Notes under the pieces: generated by a model
Told to the model about the DNA's origin: nothing
What the model saw: the letters and a program-made list of their open reading frames with translations, nothing else
Databases searched by the model: none
Shown: positions 1 to 9,705 of the stretch, piece by piece
Layout of the letters: every line of letters starts with the position of its first letter
How positions within the stretch are numbered: position 1 is the stretch's first letter
Position numbers and translations under genes: made by a program
Assembly (NCBI RefSeq): GCF_001542875.1
Contig: NZ_LMAF01000002.1
Span: 1 to 64,000 of the forward strand
Direction: 5' to 3'
DNA: 64,000 nucleotides
DNA from: Erythrobacter sp. YT30
Lineage (GTDB): Bacteria > Pseudomonadota > Alphaproteobacteria > Sphingomonadales > Sphingomonadaceae

Positions 1-55
1 TCCGCCCTTCCACTCGGATTGTACTCCGGAAAGATGATCCGGGTGGAAGGGCGGA
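1..55 (-). terminator. long inverted repeat, possible terminator of the minus-strand operon
   Basis: Bases 1-19 pair with 37-55: a perfect 13-bp arm (1-13 with 43-55) continues inward through one G-U pair, leaving a loop of about 17 bases. It lies just beyond the stop of the aldehyde dehydrogenase gene, so it could end that transcript. The expected U-run would fall outside the window, and there is none on the plus side, so the terminator role is inferred. Confidence 0.45.
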
Positions 56-80
56 GGGAGCGGGCGGCCGAGGCACTTTC

Positions 81-1520
81 TCAATTGCGCCGCACCACGA
101 GGTTCCGGATTTCGCTCATATCTTCCATGGCAAACCGGATGCCTTCGCGTCCAAGACCAGACTCTTTAACGCCGCCATAAGGCATATTGTCCACACGGTA
201 GCTCGGCACATCGTTGATGACGACACCGCCGACGTGAAGCCTGTCCCATGCGTCGTACATCTTGAACAAATCGCGCGTGAAGATACCCGCTTGAAGCCCG
301 AATTCTGAGCGGTTCACTTCATCGAGAGCATCGTCAAAATTGTCGAATTTCATGAGAATCGCTAGCGGACCGAAAGCCTCTTCGTTCATCGCTTTCGCAT
401 CGCGGTGGACGTTTTCCAGCAGAGTCGCTTCCAGCATATTGCCGCGAGACAGGCCGCCGCCTGTCAGCAGGGTTGCACCGCCTTCGACAGCCTCATCAAT
501 CCAGCCTTTCAGGCGCGTTGCTTCGCCTTCCGAAATCATCGGGCCGATAAATGTGTTGCGGTCTTTGGGATCGCCTGCGACGAGGCTCTTGGTCTTTTCG
601 ACCAGCATATCTTTGAAACGATCATACACATCTGCGTGGATCAAAACGCGCTGCACGCCGATGCAGGACTGACCCGACTGATAGAACGCTCCGAACACAA
701 TTCGCTCAAGCGCGTCTTCAAGATCGGCATCGTGATCGACTACCACAGCAGCGTTTCCGCCCAGTTCCAAGACCACGGGTTTCTTGCCCGCTCTTGCTTT
801 CAAGGCCCAACCGACAGCCGGGGAGCCAGTGAAACTCAAAAGCTTCAAACGCTCATCCTCGGTGAAGAGGTCCGCCCCATCACGGCTTGCAGGAAGGATC
901 GAGAACGCGCCTTCCGGCAGCACATCGCATTCGGCCAGAACCTCCCCCATGATAAGTGCTCCCAGAGGCGTCTTGGAAGCGGGCTTCATTACAAAAGGAC
1001 AGCCAATTGCGATGGCGGGCGCTATCTTGTGCGCGGCAAGATTCAGCGGGAAGTTAAAGGGCGCAATGAAGCTGCACGGCCCGATAGGCACACGCTTCCA
1101 CATCGAGGAATAGCCCCTTGCGCGCTCCGAGATATCGAGTGGCATGACCTCACCGTAATTACGGACGGCCTCTTCGCCGGCGATCCGGAAAGTGTCGATC
1201 AGACGAGTGACTTCGCCTTCGGAATCCGAAATCGGCTTCCCCGCCTCGACGCACAAAGCATAGGCAAGCTCGTCAAAGCGTTCCTTGAAACGGCTGACAC
1301 AGTGCATCAGCACATCTTGTTTCTCATAGCTTGCGAGGCGCGCCATTGGCTCTGCAGCATGGACGGCACCTGCAATCGCTTCGTCAATGATTTCAGGCGA
1401 TGCCAGCGCAGTGCGGAATGCGACCTCGCCCGTATATTTCTCCGTCACCGCTAGATCGGTGTTCGGCTGAGCGGGCTTGTTGTTGAGATAGAGCGGGTAT
1501 GTGTCTTTTAGTGTTGGCAA
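81..1520 (-). CDS. NAD(P)-dependent aldehyde dehydrogenase
   Basis: A 479-residue member of the aldehyde dehydrogenase superfamily, which oxidises an aldehyde to the acid (or acyl product) with NAD(P)+ in the cytoplasm. Family residues are visible: Rossmann-domain segment around 150-180 (GPCSFIAPFNFPLN), general base Glu252 in LELGGN, and nucleophile Cys286 in GQSCIGVQRV, followed by the EEAFGP motif. The length is normal. It is the last gene of a minus-strand run and lies 25 bases after an acetolactate-synthase-like TPP enzyme and a D-2-hydroxyacid dehydrogenase, so the three probably share a small-aldehyde or 2-oxoacid pathway. The sequence resembles the lactaldehyde/glyceraldehyde-3-phosphate branch, but the substrate cannot be read from it. 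Confidence 0.93.
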   Translation of the reverse strand: MPTLKDTYPLYLNNKPAQPNTDLAVTEKYTGEVAFRTALASPEIIDEAIAGAVHAAEPMARLASYEKQDVLMHCVSRFKERFDELAYALCVEAGKPISDSEGEVTRLIDTFRIAGEEAVRNYGEVMPLDISERARGYSSMWKRVPIGPCSFIAPFNFPLNLAAHKIAPAIAIGCPFVMKPASKTPLGALIMGEVLAECDVLPEGAFSILPASRDGADLFTEDERLKLLSFTGSPAVGWALKARAGKKPVVLELGGNAAVVVDHDADLEDALERIVFGAFYQSGQSCIGVQRVLIHADVYDRFKDMLVEKTKSLVAGDPKDRNTFIGPMISEGEATRLKGWIDEAVEGGATLLTGGGLSRGNMLEATLLENVHRDAKAMNEEAFGPLAILMKFDNFDDALDEVNRSEFGLQAGIFTRDLFKMYDAWDRLHVGGVVINDVPSYRVDNMPYGGVKESGLGREGIRFAMEDMSEIRNLVVRRN

Positions 1521-1545
1521 GATCGCCTCCTTTGCCTCTCTAACC

Positions 1546-3222
1546 TTACAACTCGGCGCTGAGTTCCTTTATTTCATGATTGAGAATGCGGTCGTTTTCG
1601 GAATAATCGACCGGGCAATCAATCACATGCACGCCCGGCGTATCGAGCGTTTGGGCGAGCACGTCGGTGAGATGCGCGGCAGAAGTCACGCGGTGGCCGT
1701 GCGCACCATAGCTTTTTGCATATTCAACAAAATCGGGATTGCCATATGTGAGACCATAATCTGCAAAGCCCATATTCGCCTGCTTCCAGCGGATCATCCC
1801 GTAAGCGTCATCGCGCAGGATCAGAACGGTCAGGTTGAGGCCGAGGCGTACCGCAGTCTCCATCTCCTGAGAGTTCATCATGAACCCACCATCGCCGCAA
1901 ATCGCCATCACCTTGCGATCCGGATACTGCATCGCGCTCATCATGGCTGAAGGAAGGCCAGCGCCCATGCTTGCAAGCGCGTTGTCGAGTAGAACCGTGT
2001 TCGGAAGGTATGCGGTGTAGTTTCTCGCAAACCAGATCTTGTAGATGCCGTTGTCGAGGCAGATGATGCCATCTTCGGGCATGGCGCGGCGGACTTCGCT
2101 GACCAGATGCGGCGGGAAGATCGGGAAACGCTCATCCTCGGCAATTGGCTGTGTGTGCGAAACCTCAGCGCGGCGATAGCAAAGCAGGCGATCAAAGCTC
2201 CAATGATCCTGCGGCGTTACGCCCTCCTTAATCTGCCAGATGGCGTTGGCGATGTCGCCGATAACTTCGATTTGCGGGAAGTAGACAGGGTCAACCTCGG
2301 CTGTCTTGTTCGAGACATGGATGACTTTGGTGCCGCCATTTTTGGGATCATCAAAGGCATCGCGCATAAAGAATGGCGGCTTTTCGATCACGTCATGGCC
2401 GACATTGATAATGCAATCCGCATCCTCAATCGCGCGGTGGCAGAAATCGCCCGATGACAAGGCTGCGCATCCAAGAAAGAGAGGGTGACGTTCATCGATC
2501 ACGCCCTTGCCCATCTGGGTCGTGACGAACGGAATACCGGTTTTCTCAATCAGCTCGCACAGCATCCGGCTCGCCATGGTGCGGTTTGCGCCAGCCCCAA
2601 TGACGAGCACCGGCGATTTCGCCTCTTCCAGCGCTTTCACCGCGAATTTGACCGCCTTGACTTCCGCCGATGGTCGCCGGGCAACACTGCGTTTGATCGG
2701 GCGTGCATCGGTTTGTTCCGCCGCTATGTCCTCTGGCAGTTCAAGATGCGTTGCGCCGGGCTTTTCTTCTTCTGCAAGACGGAAAGCCTCGCGCACGCGG
2801 CTGGGGATATTGTCACCGGAATGAAGCTGGTGTGTAAACTTGGTGATTGGACCCATCATGTCGACGACATCCAAAATCTGAAAGCGGCCTTGCTTGGAAT
2901 GCTTGATCGGTTTTTGACCTGTAATCATGAGGATCGGCATCCCGCCCAATTGCGCATAGGCTGCACCCGTCACCAGGTTGGTCGCCCCCGGGCCAAGCGT
3001 CGCCATGCACACGCCGGTCTTCCCGGTATGGCGTCCATACGTCGCCGCCATAAATGCCGCACCCTGTTCGTGGCGGGTAAGCACCAATTTGATCTGCTTT
3101 GAATGGGACAGGCTTTCGAGAAGGTCTAGGTTCTCCTCGCCAGGCACGCCAAAGATGTATTCAACACCCTCCGCTTCTAGGCATTCGACAAAAAGGTCAG
3201 ATGCTTTTTGAGTGTCGCTCAT
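1546..3222 (-). CDS. acetolactate-synthase-like thiamine-diphosphate enzyme, large subunit
   Basis: A 558-residue ThDP enzyme of the IlvB/acetolactate synthase family. The N-terminal PYR domain carries the catalytic Glu52 in HEQGA, a central TPP-M domain follows, and the C-terminal PP domain has the GDGGFMMN cofactor motif. The start at 3222 (MSDTQKAS) is preferred over an upstream in-frame codon at 3273 because AGGAGAAC lies just before it and family similarity begins there. No small regulatory subunit is adjacent, which suggests a catabolic or non-canonical enzyme (acetolactate, sulfoacetaldehyde or a related decarboxylation/ligation) rather than the biosynthetic IlvBH complex. Neighbours are an aldehyde dehydrogenase and a 2-hydroxyacid dehydrogenase. 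Confidence 0.88.
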   Translation of the reverse strand: MSDTQKASDLFVECLEAEGVEYIFGVPGEENLDLLESLSHSKQIKLVLTRHEQGAAFMAATYGRHTGKTGVCMATLGPGATNLVTGAAYAQLGGMPILMITGQKPIKHSKQGRFQILDVVDMMGPITKFTHQLHSGDNIPSRVREAFRLAEEEKPGATHLELPEDIAAEQTDARPIKRSVARRPSAEVKAVKFAVKALEEAKSPVLVIGAGANRTMASRMLCELIEKTGIPFVTTQMGKGVIDERHPLFLGCAALSSGDFCHRAIEDADCIINVGHDVIEKPPFFMRDAFDDPKNGGTKVIHVSNKTAEVDPVYFPQIEVIGDIANAIWQIKEGVTPQDHWSFDRLLCYRRAEVSHTQPIAEDERFPIFPPHLVSEVRRAMPEDGIICLDNGIYKIWFARNYTAYLPNTVLLDNALASMGAGLPSAMMSAMQYPDRKVMAICGDGGFMMNSQEMETAVRLGLNLTVLILRDDAYGMIRWKQANMGFADYGLTYGNPDFVEYAKSYGAHGHRVTSAAHLTDVLAQTLDTPGVHVIDCPVDYSENDRILNHEIKELSAEL

Positions 3223-3315
3223 CGGGGGTGTTCTCCTGTAATCCGCTCGCCTGAACAAACGGCTGGCCGTCAACGCTTTCGTGTTCGTGTCATTCTGCCA
3301 ATGCGTTACGGGCCA

Positions 3316-4254
3316 CTAATATCCGCGAGAGGGATCAAATATTGGCGCCACAGCCTCTCCGCGGCGATATTTCTCAAGATTATCGAGGAAACGGTCAGCA
3401 GATCGGATGAACATCTTGTCCTGCGCGCGACCTGACAGGTGCATGGTGATGTGCGCGTTGTCGAGCGCCCAGAGCGGATCATCGGACGGCAGCGGCTCGG
3501 GCGTGGTGACATCCAAAAAAGCACCGCCGATGGACTTCGCTTCGAGCGCTTCGATTAATGCAGCTTGGTCAACCACCGTGCCACGCGCGATATTTACCAG
3601 CACCGCATCAGATTTCATCGCGGCAAGTTCATCTGCACCGATCATCCCTTCGGTTTCTGGGGTTGCTGGAACGGCCAAAATCACCCAGTCAAATTCGCCA
3701 AGCTTGGCGCGCCATTCATCAGGTGTCAGCACACCTTCGCCTCCGCTTCGGCGCACCACGCTCACTTCGACATCGAATGCCTCAAGGCGCGGCTGGATCA
3801 GCTTTCCTATCGCGCCATAACCAAGCAGCAATGCCTTCGAACCTGCCAGTTCGCGTTTGCCCGGGCTATCAAGCAGCCATTCGCGACGTTCCTGCGCTCG
3901 GACGACGTCGCGATACCCTTTCGCGATGTTGAGCATTCCCATCACGACATATTCGGCGATCGTGATCGCGTTGATACCAGCACCGTTTGTAACGGTAATT
4001 CCGCGGTCAATCAGCACATCCATCGGCAGAAAATCGAGCCCGGCATAGATTGAATTCAGCCATTTGAGATCAGTCGCAGCGTTCAACGTCTTGACCATGT
4101 CCTGCGGATTGTTGGAATCGAACCAACCGATCTCCGCCCCCTTTACCGCCTCCAGCGCTTCATCATGGGTCATGAACCAGCGCACGTCGAGATCGTCGGG
4201 AAGTTGCGGTTCAAGCAGCGGGCGGATCAGTCCGGAAATTGCGAGGGTTGTCAT
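3316..4254 (-). CDS. D-2-hydroxyacid dehydrogenase (NAD-binding)
   Basis: A 312-residue member of the D-isomer-specific 2-hydroxyacid dehydrogenase family, which interconverts 2-hydroxyacids and 2-oxoacids. The nucleotide-binding glycine motif GYGAIG is at 145-150. The catalytic trio is present: Arg224 (NIARGTVVD), Glu253 (TPEPLP) and His272 (ITMHLSG). The length fits a stand-alone single-copy enzyme rather than SerA with an ACT domain. Its ATG overlaps the stop of the upstream small gene (ATGA), which implies translational coupling. Together with the ThDP enzyme downstream it may handle the same 2-oxoacid pool. Substrate unknown. Confidence 0.88.
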   Translation of the reverse strand: MTTLAISGLIRPLLEPQLPDDLDVRWFMTHDEALEAVKGAEIGWFDSNNPQDMVKTLNAATDLKWLNSIYAGLDFLPMDVLIDRGITVTNGAGINAITIAEYVVMGMLNIAKGYRDVVRAQERREWLLDSPGKRELAGSKALLLGYGAIGKLIQPRLEAFDVEVSVVRRSGGEGVLTPDEWRAKLGEFDWVILAVPATPETEGMIGADELAAMKSDAVLVNIARGTVVDQAALIEALEAKSIGGAFLDVTTPEPLPSDDPLWALDNAHITMHLSGRAQDKMFIRSADRFLDNLEKYRRGEAVAPIFDPSRGY

Positions 4255-4493
4255 AACGTGATTTCTGTTCCTTCTCGCCAGACTTTGCAGTTATCGCCTT
4301 CGCACCAAAGGACTATGCCGTCGGAATAGGTAGACACAGACGTACAGTCTTCGCGGTCGGGCGGCGGCTCGTATGTGACCACAAGTTCTCTTCCCGCCGG
4401 CATCTCATACTCCCAGCACCACGGCTCAAGCCAGATGTTGGTTCCGGCATCGGATGGAGCGATAAATCGCATCTTCTTGACGGTATTGGTCAA
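4251..4493 (-). CDS. small protein of unknown function
   Basis: An 80-residue protein that I do not recognise. It is rich in Trp and Glu, has no signal peptide or membrane segment, and contains four Cys, at about residues 27, 50, 64 and 69. It fits exactly between cysS and the hydroxyacid dehydrogenase, with 4-base overlaps on both sides: TTGA with the cysS stop, ATGA with the next gene. The upstream-most start is a TTG; an in-frame ATG lies at 4472. The tight coupling supports a real gene rather than a shadow reading frame. Confidence 0.55.
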   Translation of the reverse strand: MTNTVKKMRFIAPSDAGTNIWLEPWCWEYEMPAGRELVVTYEPPPDREDCTSVSTYSDGIVLWCEGDNCKVWREGTEITL

Positions 4494-5941
4494 GACAGCT
4501 TCCAGTCCCAGCCCAATGGATCGCCGTCCATCACGTCAACGCCCTTGCTCGCAAGTTCATCGCGGATCGCATCGGATGCTGCGAAATCCTTCTCGGCACG
4601 AGCGGCCTTGCGACGGGCGAGTGCGTCCTCGATTTCATCTTCGGTGATTGACGCTGATTTGGGCCGGATGCGCAAAGCCTCGCGTGTCAGATCGAACAAT
4701 CCGAAGCCCAGAACGCTATCCATATATTCGATCACGGCTCGCTTGATCCCGGCATCGACCTTCTTGGTCGCGAGCGCATCTTCCATTGCGGTGAGCGCGA
4801 TTGCGGTGTTGAGGTCATCGCTCATCGCTTCATCGAACTTTGCAAGGGCGCCCGCGAATTTGGGATGCTCAGCTTGCGGTTGCGCTTCTGCATCCTTGAG
4901 GCGCTCTGCCTGCATGACCATGCGCTTCAACCGCGTAAGAGCCGCTTCGAGCACTTCCCAGCTGAATTCCAGCTCTGATCGGTAATGCGCCTGAAGACAC
5001 ATCATCCGATAGGCGAGCGGGTGGAAGCCCTTGTCGATCAGCAATTGCAGCCGCAGAAACTCGCCTGAGGATTTGGACATTTTGCCGGAACGCTCAACCA
5101 GAAAGTTGTTGTGCATCCAGATGTTGGCACCGGAATTGCGCGCCTCGCTCAAACCCCCGCAGCCACAAAACGCCTGGTTCTGAGCGATTTCATTGGGGTG
5201 ATGGATTTCGCGGTGGTCGATCCCGCCTGTGTGAATGTCGAAGGGAAAGCCCAAAAGCTTCTCGCCCATAACCGAGCATTCAAGGTGCCAGCCAGGAGCG
5301 CCTTTGCCCCACGGCGAATCCCATTCCATCTGACGTTTCTCACCCGGCGGAGTCTTGCGCCAGATTGCGAAGTCAGCGGCATTACGCTTGCCTTCGACGG
5401 TGTCGATTCTGCCTTCACCCTCTTCGGTGACAGCACGCGCGAGGCGGCCGTAGTCTTCAACCGTAGTTGTATCGAAGTAGAGACCGGTCTCGCATTCATA
5501 GCAGTGCTTGTCCGCGATCCCTTTGGCAAACTCGATCATCTCATCGATGTAGTCGGTCGCGACCGACCATTTCGCAGGCTCGCGAATGTTGAGCGCTTTT
5601 ACATCGGCCCAGTACGCCTCGGTGTAATGCTTCGCGATGTCCCAGATTGACTGCGCTTTTTCCGCAGCCATCTTTTCCATCTTGTCCTCACCTTCATCCG
5701 CATCATCGGTGAGATGCCCGACATCGGTGATGTTGATGATGTGGGTAAGCTTCAGCCCCTGATGGCTGAGCATACGCCCCAGCACATCGGCGAACACATA
5801 GGCGCGCATATTCCCGATATGGGGGTAATTGTAGACCGTTGGGCCGCAAGTGTAGACGCGCGCTTCACCGGGGTGGACGGGGGTGAAGGTTTCGAGCTCT
5901 CGGGTGAGCGAGTTGAACAGCTTGAGCGGCGCGTCAGTCAT
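4490..5941 (-). CDS. cysS: cysteinyl-tRNA synthetase
   Basis: A 483-residue class I aminoacyl-tRNA synthetase that charges tRNA-Cys with cysteine. The HIGN form of the HIGH motif is at 41-44 and KMSKS at 287-291. Zinc-type ligands Cys32 (YTCGPTVYN), Cys222 (HLECSVM) and the His pair near 247 are present, as expected for CysRS. The length is close to the bacterial norm. The gene sits inside a minus-strand run; its stop overlaps the TTG start of the following small gene. Confidence 0.97.
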   Translation of the reverse strand: MTDAPLKLFNSLTRELETFTPVHPGEARVYTCGPTVYNYPHIGNMRAYVFADVLGRMLSHQGLKLTHIINITDVGHLTDDADEGEDKMEKMAAEKAQSIWDIAKHYTEAYWADVKALNIREPAKWSVATDYIDEMIEFAKGIADKHCYECETGLYFDTTTVEDYGRLARAVTEEGEGRIDTVEGKRNAADFAIWRKTPPGEKRQMEWDSPWGKGAPGWHLECSVMGEKLLGFPFDIHTGGIDHREIHHPNEIAQNQAFCGCGGLSEARNSGANIWMHNNFLVERSGKMSKSSGEFLRLQLLIDKGFHPLAYRMMCLQAHYRSELEFSWEVLEAALTRLKRMVMQAERLKDAEAQPQAEHPKFAGALAKFDEAMSDDLNTAIALTAMEDALATKKVDAGIKRAVIEYMDSVLGFGLFDLTREALRIRPKSASITEDEIEDALARRKAARAEKDFAASDAIRDELASKGVDVMDGDPLGWDWKLS

Positions 5942-5974
5942 AGCAGGTGCGCTTTGACACGCTGGGGCGGAAGG

Positions 5975-6637
5975 TCAATCCCAACCCAGAAACTGCACCT
6001 GATTTTCAAGCGGCACACGCTCACGCTCAAACGCATTCACGGGTGCAGCTTCGTCGCGATAGCCAATCGCCATCCCGCAAAAGAGCATGTAGCGATCATG
6101 ATCGAGCCCAAGGTGATCGCGGATCACATTCGCGTAATACGCCATGAATTCCTGGAAACAGCTGTCGAGACCTTCCTCGCGCAGCAGCAGCGCAACGGTT
6201 TGCAGCCACATGCCGGTGTCAGACCATTGCGGCTCTTTCATCATCCTTGGGAAATAGACGAACATGACAGCCGGTGCATCAAAGCTGGTCGCGTTGCGCC
6301 CCATCGCCGCGATACGCGCCGCGCCATCATCGCGCGCAATGCCGAGTGCTTCGAACATGCCTTTCGAAATTCCATGAAGGCGGGACTTGTATTCGTCCTC
6401 AGCCAGCGGCGCGTTCCAATCATATTCGAGCTCTTGCGGAGGCGTGGACGTGATTTTCGCCTGAAGCTCTTTCAAAGGTTCGCCTGTAAGGATCGAGGCT
6501 TCCCAAGGCTGATAATTGCACCCCGACGCGGCCCAGCGTGCTTTGTCCATCACGCGCTGGATGGTTTCGAGATCGACAGGTTTGTCGAGGAATTGCCGAA
6601 CAGAGCGGCGGCTGGTGACGGCTTCGGTTACGTTCAT
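5975..6637 (-). CDS. nitroreductase family flavoprotein
   Basis: A 220-residue protein of the FMN-dependent nitroreductase superfamily, which reduces nitro groups, quinones or related acceptors with NAD(P)H. The N-terminal block TSRRSVRQFLDKPVD and the following ARWAASGCNYQPWEASIL segment are the usual FMN-contacting motif, and a C-terminal LFCGMAIGYRDEAAPVN segment is also typical. The length is normal. It starts 5 bases after the stop of the small unknown gene and precedes cysS by 33 bases, so it probably belongs to the same transcript. The physiological substrate is not evident. Confidence 0.9.
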   Translation of the reverse strand: MNVTEAVTSRRSVRQFLDKPVDLETIQRVMDKARWAASGCNYQPWEASILTGEPLKELQAKITSTPPQELEYDWNAPLAEDEYKSRLHGISKGMFEALGIARDDGAARIAAMGRNATSFDAPAVMFVYFPRMMKEPQWSDTGMWLQTVALLLREEGLDSCFQEFMAYYANVIRDHLGLDHDRYMLFCGMAIGYRDEAAPVNAFERERVPLENQVQFLGWD

Positions 6638-6642
6638 TTTCT

Positions 6643-7062
6643 TTAGTATCTCTCAGTCTCAACTACTGTGGGGCAGTTTTCCGCGTAAGTGATGACTTCA
6701 ACGCACTGGTTGTTCCCTGCAACCAACCAGTGCGACAGTTTTCCGTTGAAAGAACTCACCGCATTACCGGACAGACCAGCAAGGTAAGCGCTTTTTTCGA
6801 TTGAGTAGAGAGGTGCCACATCGATGTCCTCGTCCTGTCTCACGGCCCAATAATCGATCATGTCCCCTTCGTCCTGAGACCGAAATGATATGGGCTCGAC
6901 GAAAGATAAACAAAGCTCTCCCAAGTTGTCGCTCATCACTACGTCAAGGCGGCCACTCTCGGTGCTCCAGTTGACTTGTCCGATTTCGAAGAGTCCCCAT
7001 CCGCTGTCAGGCTCGCGCAACTCAAGTTCAGCAATCGAAAAACCAGATACTCTGGGAATCAA
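6643..7062 (-). CDS. protein of unknown function coupled to cobT
   Basis: A 139-residue protein with no family I can name. It is acidic, mostly polar, with no signal peptide or transmembrane segment, and has scattered Trp and Tyr residues suggestive of a small beta-rich fold. The first in-frame start is a TTG overlapping the cobT stop (TTGA), which implies translational re-initiation. Its DNA looks less GC-rich at third positions than cobT and the nitroreductase on either side, a possible sign of recent acquisition. No role is assigned. Confidence 0.55.
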   Translation of the reverse strand: MIPRVSGFSIAELELREPDSGWGLFEIGQVNWSTESGRLDVVMSDNLGELCLSFVEPISFRSQDEGDMIDYWAVRQDEDIDVAPLYSIEKSAYLAGLSGNAVSSFNGKLSHWLVAGNNQCVEVITYAENCPTVVETERY

Positions 7063-8894
7063 CGCCTTATGCCCTTCTCATCCTCAAACAATTCCGCAAG
7101 CTGCTCCATAATCGTGCCGCCCAATTGTTCCACATCCATGATCGTTACCGCGCGTCGATAGTATCGGGTCACATCGTGGCCAATGCCGATGGCGACCAAT
7201 TGCACAGGCGAGCGGTTTTCGATCCATTCGATCACGCCGCGCAGGTGCGCTTCAAGATAGCCTGCCGAGTTTACCGACAATGTGCTGTCATCAACCGGCG
7301 CGCCGTCCGAGATAACCATCAGAATGCGGCGTTCTTCGGGACGGTGGACGAGGCGAGAATGCGCCCAGAGGAGCGCCTCGCCATCGATATTTTCCTTGAG
7401 CAATCCCTCCCGCATCATCAGGCCGAGATTGCGGCGCGCGCGGCGCCATGGCTCGTCGGCTTGCTTGTAGATGATATGGCGCAAATCGTTGAGGCGACCG
7501 GGATTTTGCGGCTTGCCATCAGCAAGCCATGCCTCGCGCGATTGGCCGCCTTTCCAAGCGCGGGTGGTGAAGCCGAGGATCTCGGTCTTTACCCCGCAGC
7601 GCTCTAGAGTGCGCGCAAGGATGTCGGCGCTGATCGCCGCAATCGAAATTGGGCGGCCGCGCATTGAGCCGGAATTGTCGATCAAGAGTGTGACGATTGT
7701 GTCCTTGAACTCGACATCGCGCTCAACCTTGTAGCTTAAGGCTGTGCCGGGCGAAACGATCACGCGGGAAAGCCGCGCGGCATCCAGAACGCCCTCTTCT
7801 TGGTCGAAATCCCAGCTGCGATTTTGCTGCGCCATCAAGCGGCGCTGCAAGCGATTGGCAAGCCGCGTCACCACGCCCTGTAATCCCGTTAGCTGGCTAT
7901 CGAGATAGGCACGCAGACGGTCCAACTCTTCGGAGTCGCACAGTTCAGGTGCTTCAATTTCTTCGTCGAAACGCTCAGTAAAGGACTGATATTCCAATCC
8001 TTCCGGGATGTCGGCCTGCGGTCGATTGGGGCGGACAGGAGCGTTGGAGGCATCGCCTTCTTCGCCCGGCTCACCATCCTGCATCTCTTCTTCTGCCGAC
8101 ATTTCGCTGTCGGCATCGCCCTCGCCATCGCCTTCGGCCATGTCGCCTGCGACTTCGGCGGATTGCGGATCGGCATCGCCTTCCTGCTGCTCATCACCGG
8201 ATTGATCCTCGTCAGCGCCTTCTTCATCTTCGCCGTCATCATTGTCGGCTTCATCGGGCGCATCGGTTGGCCGCGTAAGATCAAGTTCGCGCAGCATATC
8301 AAGCGCGAGATCCTGGAAAGTCTGCTGATCGCCGACACTATCGACGAGGCTATCCAACCCCTCGCCAACTGTATCTTCGATCCAGTCGCGCACCATCGAA
8401 ACGCCCGCTTTTGCAGCATCCGGGATCGGCTGGCCGGTTAGCTTTTCGCGGAGCATCAGTGCGAGCGCGCCCTGCAAAGGCACTTCATCAGCCTTTTGCG
8501 CGCGCACGATCGGGTCACTCGTCAGCCTAACGGATTGCGCCGCATCGAGATTGTCTGCCATGCCGGCAAAATTGTTGGTGCCAAGCGCCTCATACCGGAC
8601 CATTTCCACCGCATCATAACAAGCGCGCGCGACCGGTTCAGGCGGAGCATTTACAGCGTGAAGACCTGCATCATGGTGGCGCAATTTGAGCGAGAAGCTG
8701 TCAGCAAACCCGCGCGCTTCCTGCACTTGTTCAGCGGGCAAATCACGCCCCGGCAAAGGCACGCGGAAGCGATTCCCCGAGGCACCGGGCACATCTGCGC
8801 TCCATGCGACTTCGACTTCGGGATCGCGCGAAATCGCACGGCTGGCACCCGTCAGCGCTTGCTTGAAAATGTCTAGGGGGGATTCTTCGGCCAT
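7059..8894 (-). CDS. cobT: aerobic cobaltochelatase subunit CobT
   Basis: A 611-residue protein matching CobT of the aerobic CobN-CobS-CobT complex, which inserts cobalt into hydrogenobyrinate a,c-diamide in B12 synthesis. It has the N-terminal CobT domain, a very acidic Asp/Glu-rich linker (roughly residues 215-285), and a C-terminal von Willebrand A domain whose MIDAS motif DNSGSM is near residue 405. The partner cobS is not in this window. CobT-like proteins also occur without a full cobalamin pathway, so the physiological role depends on whether cobN and cobS are present elsewhere. The start is 9 bases after the stop of the transaldolase gene. Confidence 0.93.
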   Translation of the reverse strand: MAEESPLDIFKQALTGASRAISRDPEVEVAWSADVPGASGNRFRVPLPGRDLPAEQVQEARGFADSFSLKLRHHDAGLHAVNAPPEPVARACYDAVEMVRYEALGTNNFAGMADNLDAAQSVRLTSDPIVRAQKADEVPLQGALALMLREKLTGQPIPDAAKAGVSMVRDWIEDTVGEGLDSLVDSVGDQQTFQDLALDMLRELDLTRPTDAPDEADNDDGEDEEGADEDQSGDEQQEGDADPQSAEVAGDMAEGDGEGDADSEMSAEEEMQDGEPGEEGDASNAPVRPNRPQADIPEGLEYQSFTERFDEEIEAPELCDSEELDRLRAYLDSQLTGLQGVVTRLANRLQRRLMAQQNRSWDFDQEEGVLDAARLSRVIVSPGTALSYKVERDVEFKDTIVTLLIDNSGSMRGRPISIAAISADILARTLERCGVKTEILGFTTRAWKGGQSREAWLADGKPQNPGRLNDLRHIIYKQADEPWRRARRNLGLMMREGLLKENIDGEALLWAHSRLVHRPEERRILMVISDGAPVDDSTLSVNSAGYLEAHLRGVIEWIENRSPVQLVAIGIGHDVTRYYRRAVTIMDVEQLGGTIMEQLAELFEDEKGIRR

Positions 8895-8903
8895 ATGCTT
8901 GGG

Positions 8904-9557
8904 TCAGGTAATGCTTTGCCCCGTCTTTTCCCAGTCCGCGAGGAAGCCTTCAATCCCCTTATCTGTGAGGACATGCTTGAAAAGCCCATGGATCACCTTG
9001 GGCGGCGCGGTCATGACGTCAGCGCCGATCTTTGCCGATTCTAGCACGTGGGTGACGTGGCGGACGCTGGCGACAAGGATCTCGGTTTCAAAACCGTAAT
9101 TGTCGTAGATGAGCCGGATGTCTTCGATAAGGTCCATCCCATCAAACCCATTGTCATCGTGTCGGCCCACGAAAGGCGAGATGAAGGTCGCCCCTGCCTT
9201 GGCCGCGAGAAGCGCCTGATTGGCCGAGAAACACAGCGTCACATTCACCATTGTGCCATCTTCGGTAAGCGCCTTGCAGGTTTTCAATCCATCGACTGTC
9301 AGTGGCACCTTGATGCAGACATTGTCCGCGATCTTGCGAAGGATCTCAGCCTCTTTCATCATGGATTCGTGATCGAGAGCGACCACTTCGGCGGAGACGG
9401 GACCATCAACGATCCCGCATATCTCTTTCGTCACCTCCATAAAATCGCGCCCGGATTTGGCGATAAGTGAGGGATTAGTGGTGACGCCATCAAGCAGGCC
9501 TGTTGCAGCCAGTTCCTTGATGTCTTCAATTTCAGCGGTGTCGACGAAGAATTTCAT
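8904..9557 (-). CDS. fsa: transaldolase / fructose-6-phosphate aldolase, small form
   Basis: A 217-residue member of the short transaldolase family (TalC/Fsa type). These enzymes transfer dihydroxyacetone units or cleave fructose-6-phosphate through a Schiff base. The catalytic lysine is Lys83 in CIKVPLT, and the family segments [11 protein letters not shown] (26-36) and [19 protein letters not shown] are intact. It is the first gene of the minus-strand run that continues into cobT. Proteins of this subgroup are often annotated as transaldolase; sequence alone does not separate the two activities. Confidence 0.92.
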   Translation of the reverse strand: MKFFVDTAEIEDIKELAATGLLDGVTTNPSLIAKSGRDFMEVTKEICGIVDGPVSAEVVALDHESMMKEAEILRKIADNVCIKVPLTVDGLKTCKALTEDGTMVNVTLCFSANQALLAAKAGATFISPFVGRHDDNGFDGMDLIEDIRLIYDNYGFETEILVASVRHVTHVLESAKIGADVMTAPPKVIHGLFKHVLTDKGIEGFLADWEKTGQSIT

Positions 9558-9705
9558 GTCGGGCCTCTTCCAAGTATCGGTCGAATCGTTCCTGCAACCG
9601 TTGGCATAGCGGCGGGCACGTGGCCAGCACGCAGGATTGATGCGTGGGGTAAAGCAAGTGGCAGCTTGAGTGGTAATTCGCCAACCGCCTTCCTAGCTGA
9701 CAGCC

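Noticed and set aside
405..1454. 349-residue plus-strand open frame
   Set aside because: It lies wholly antisense to the aldehyde dehydrogenase gene and shows no family motif; it is a shadow of GC-rich codon use.
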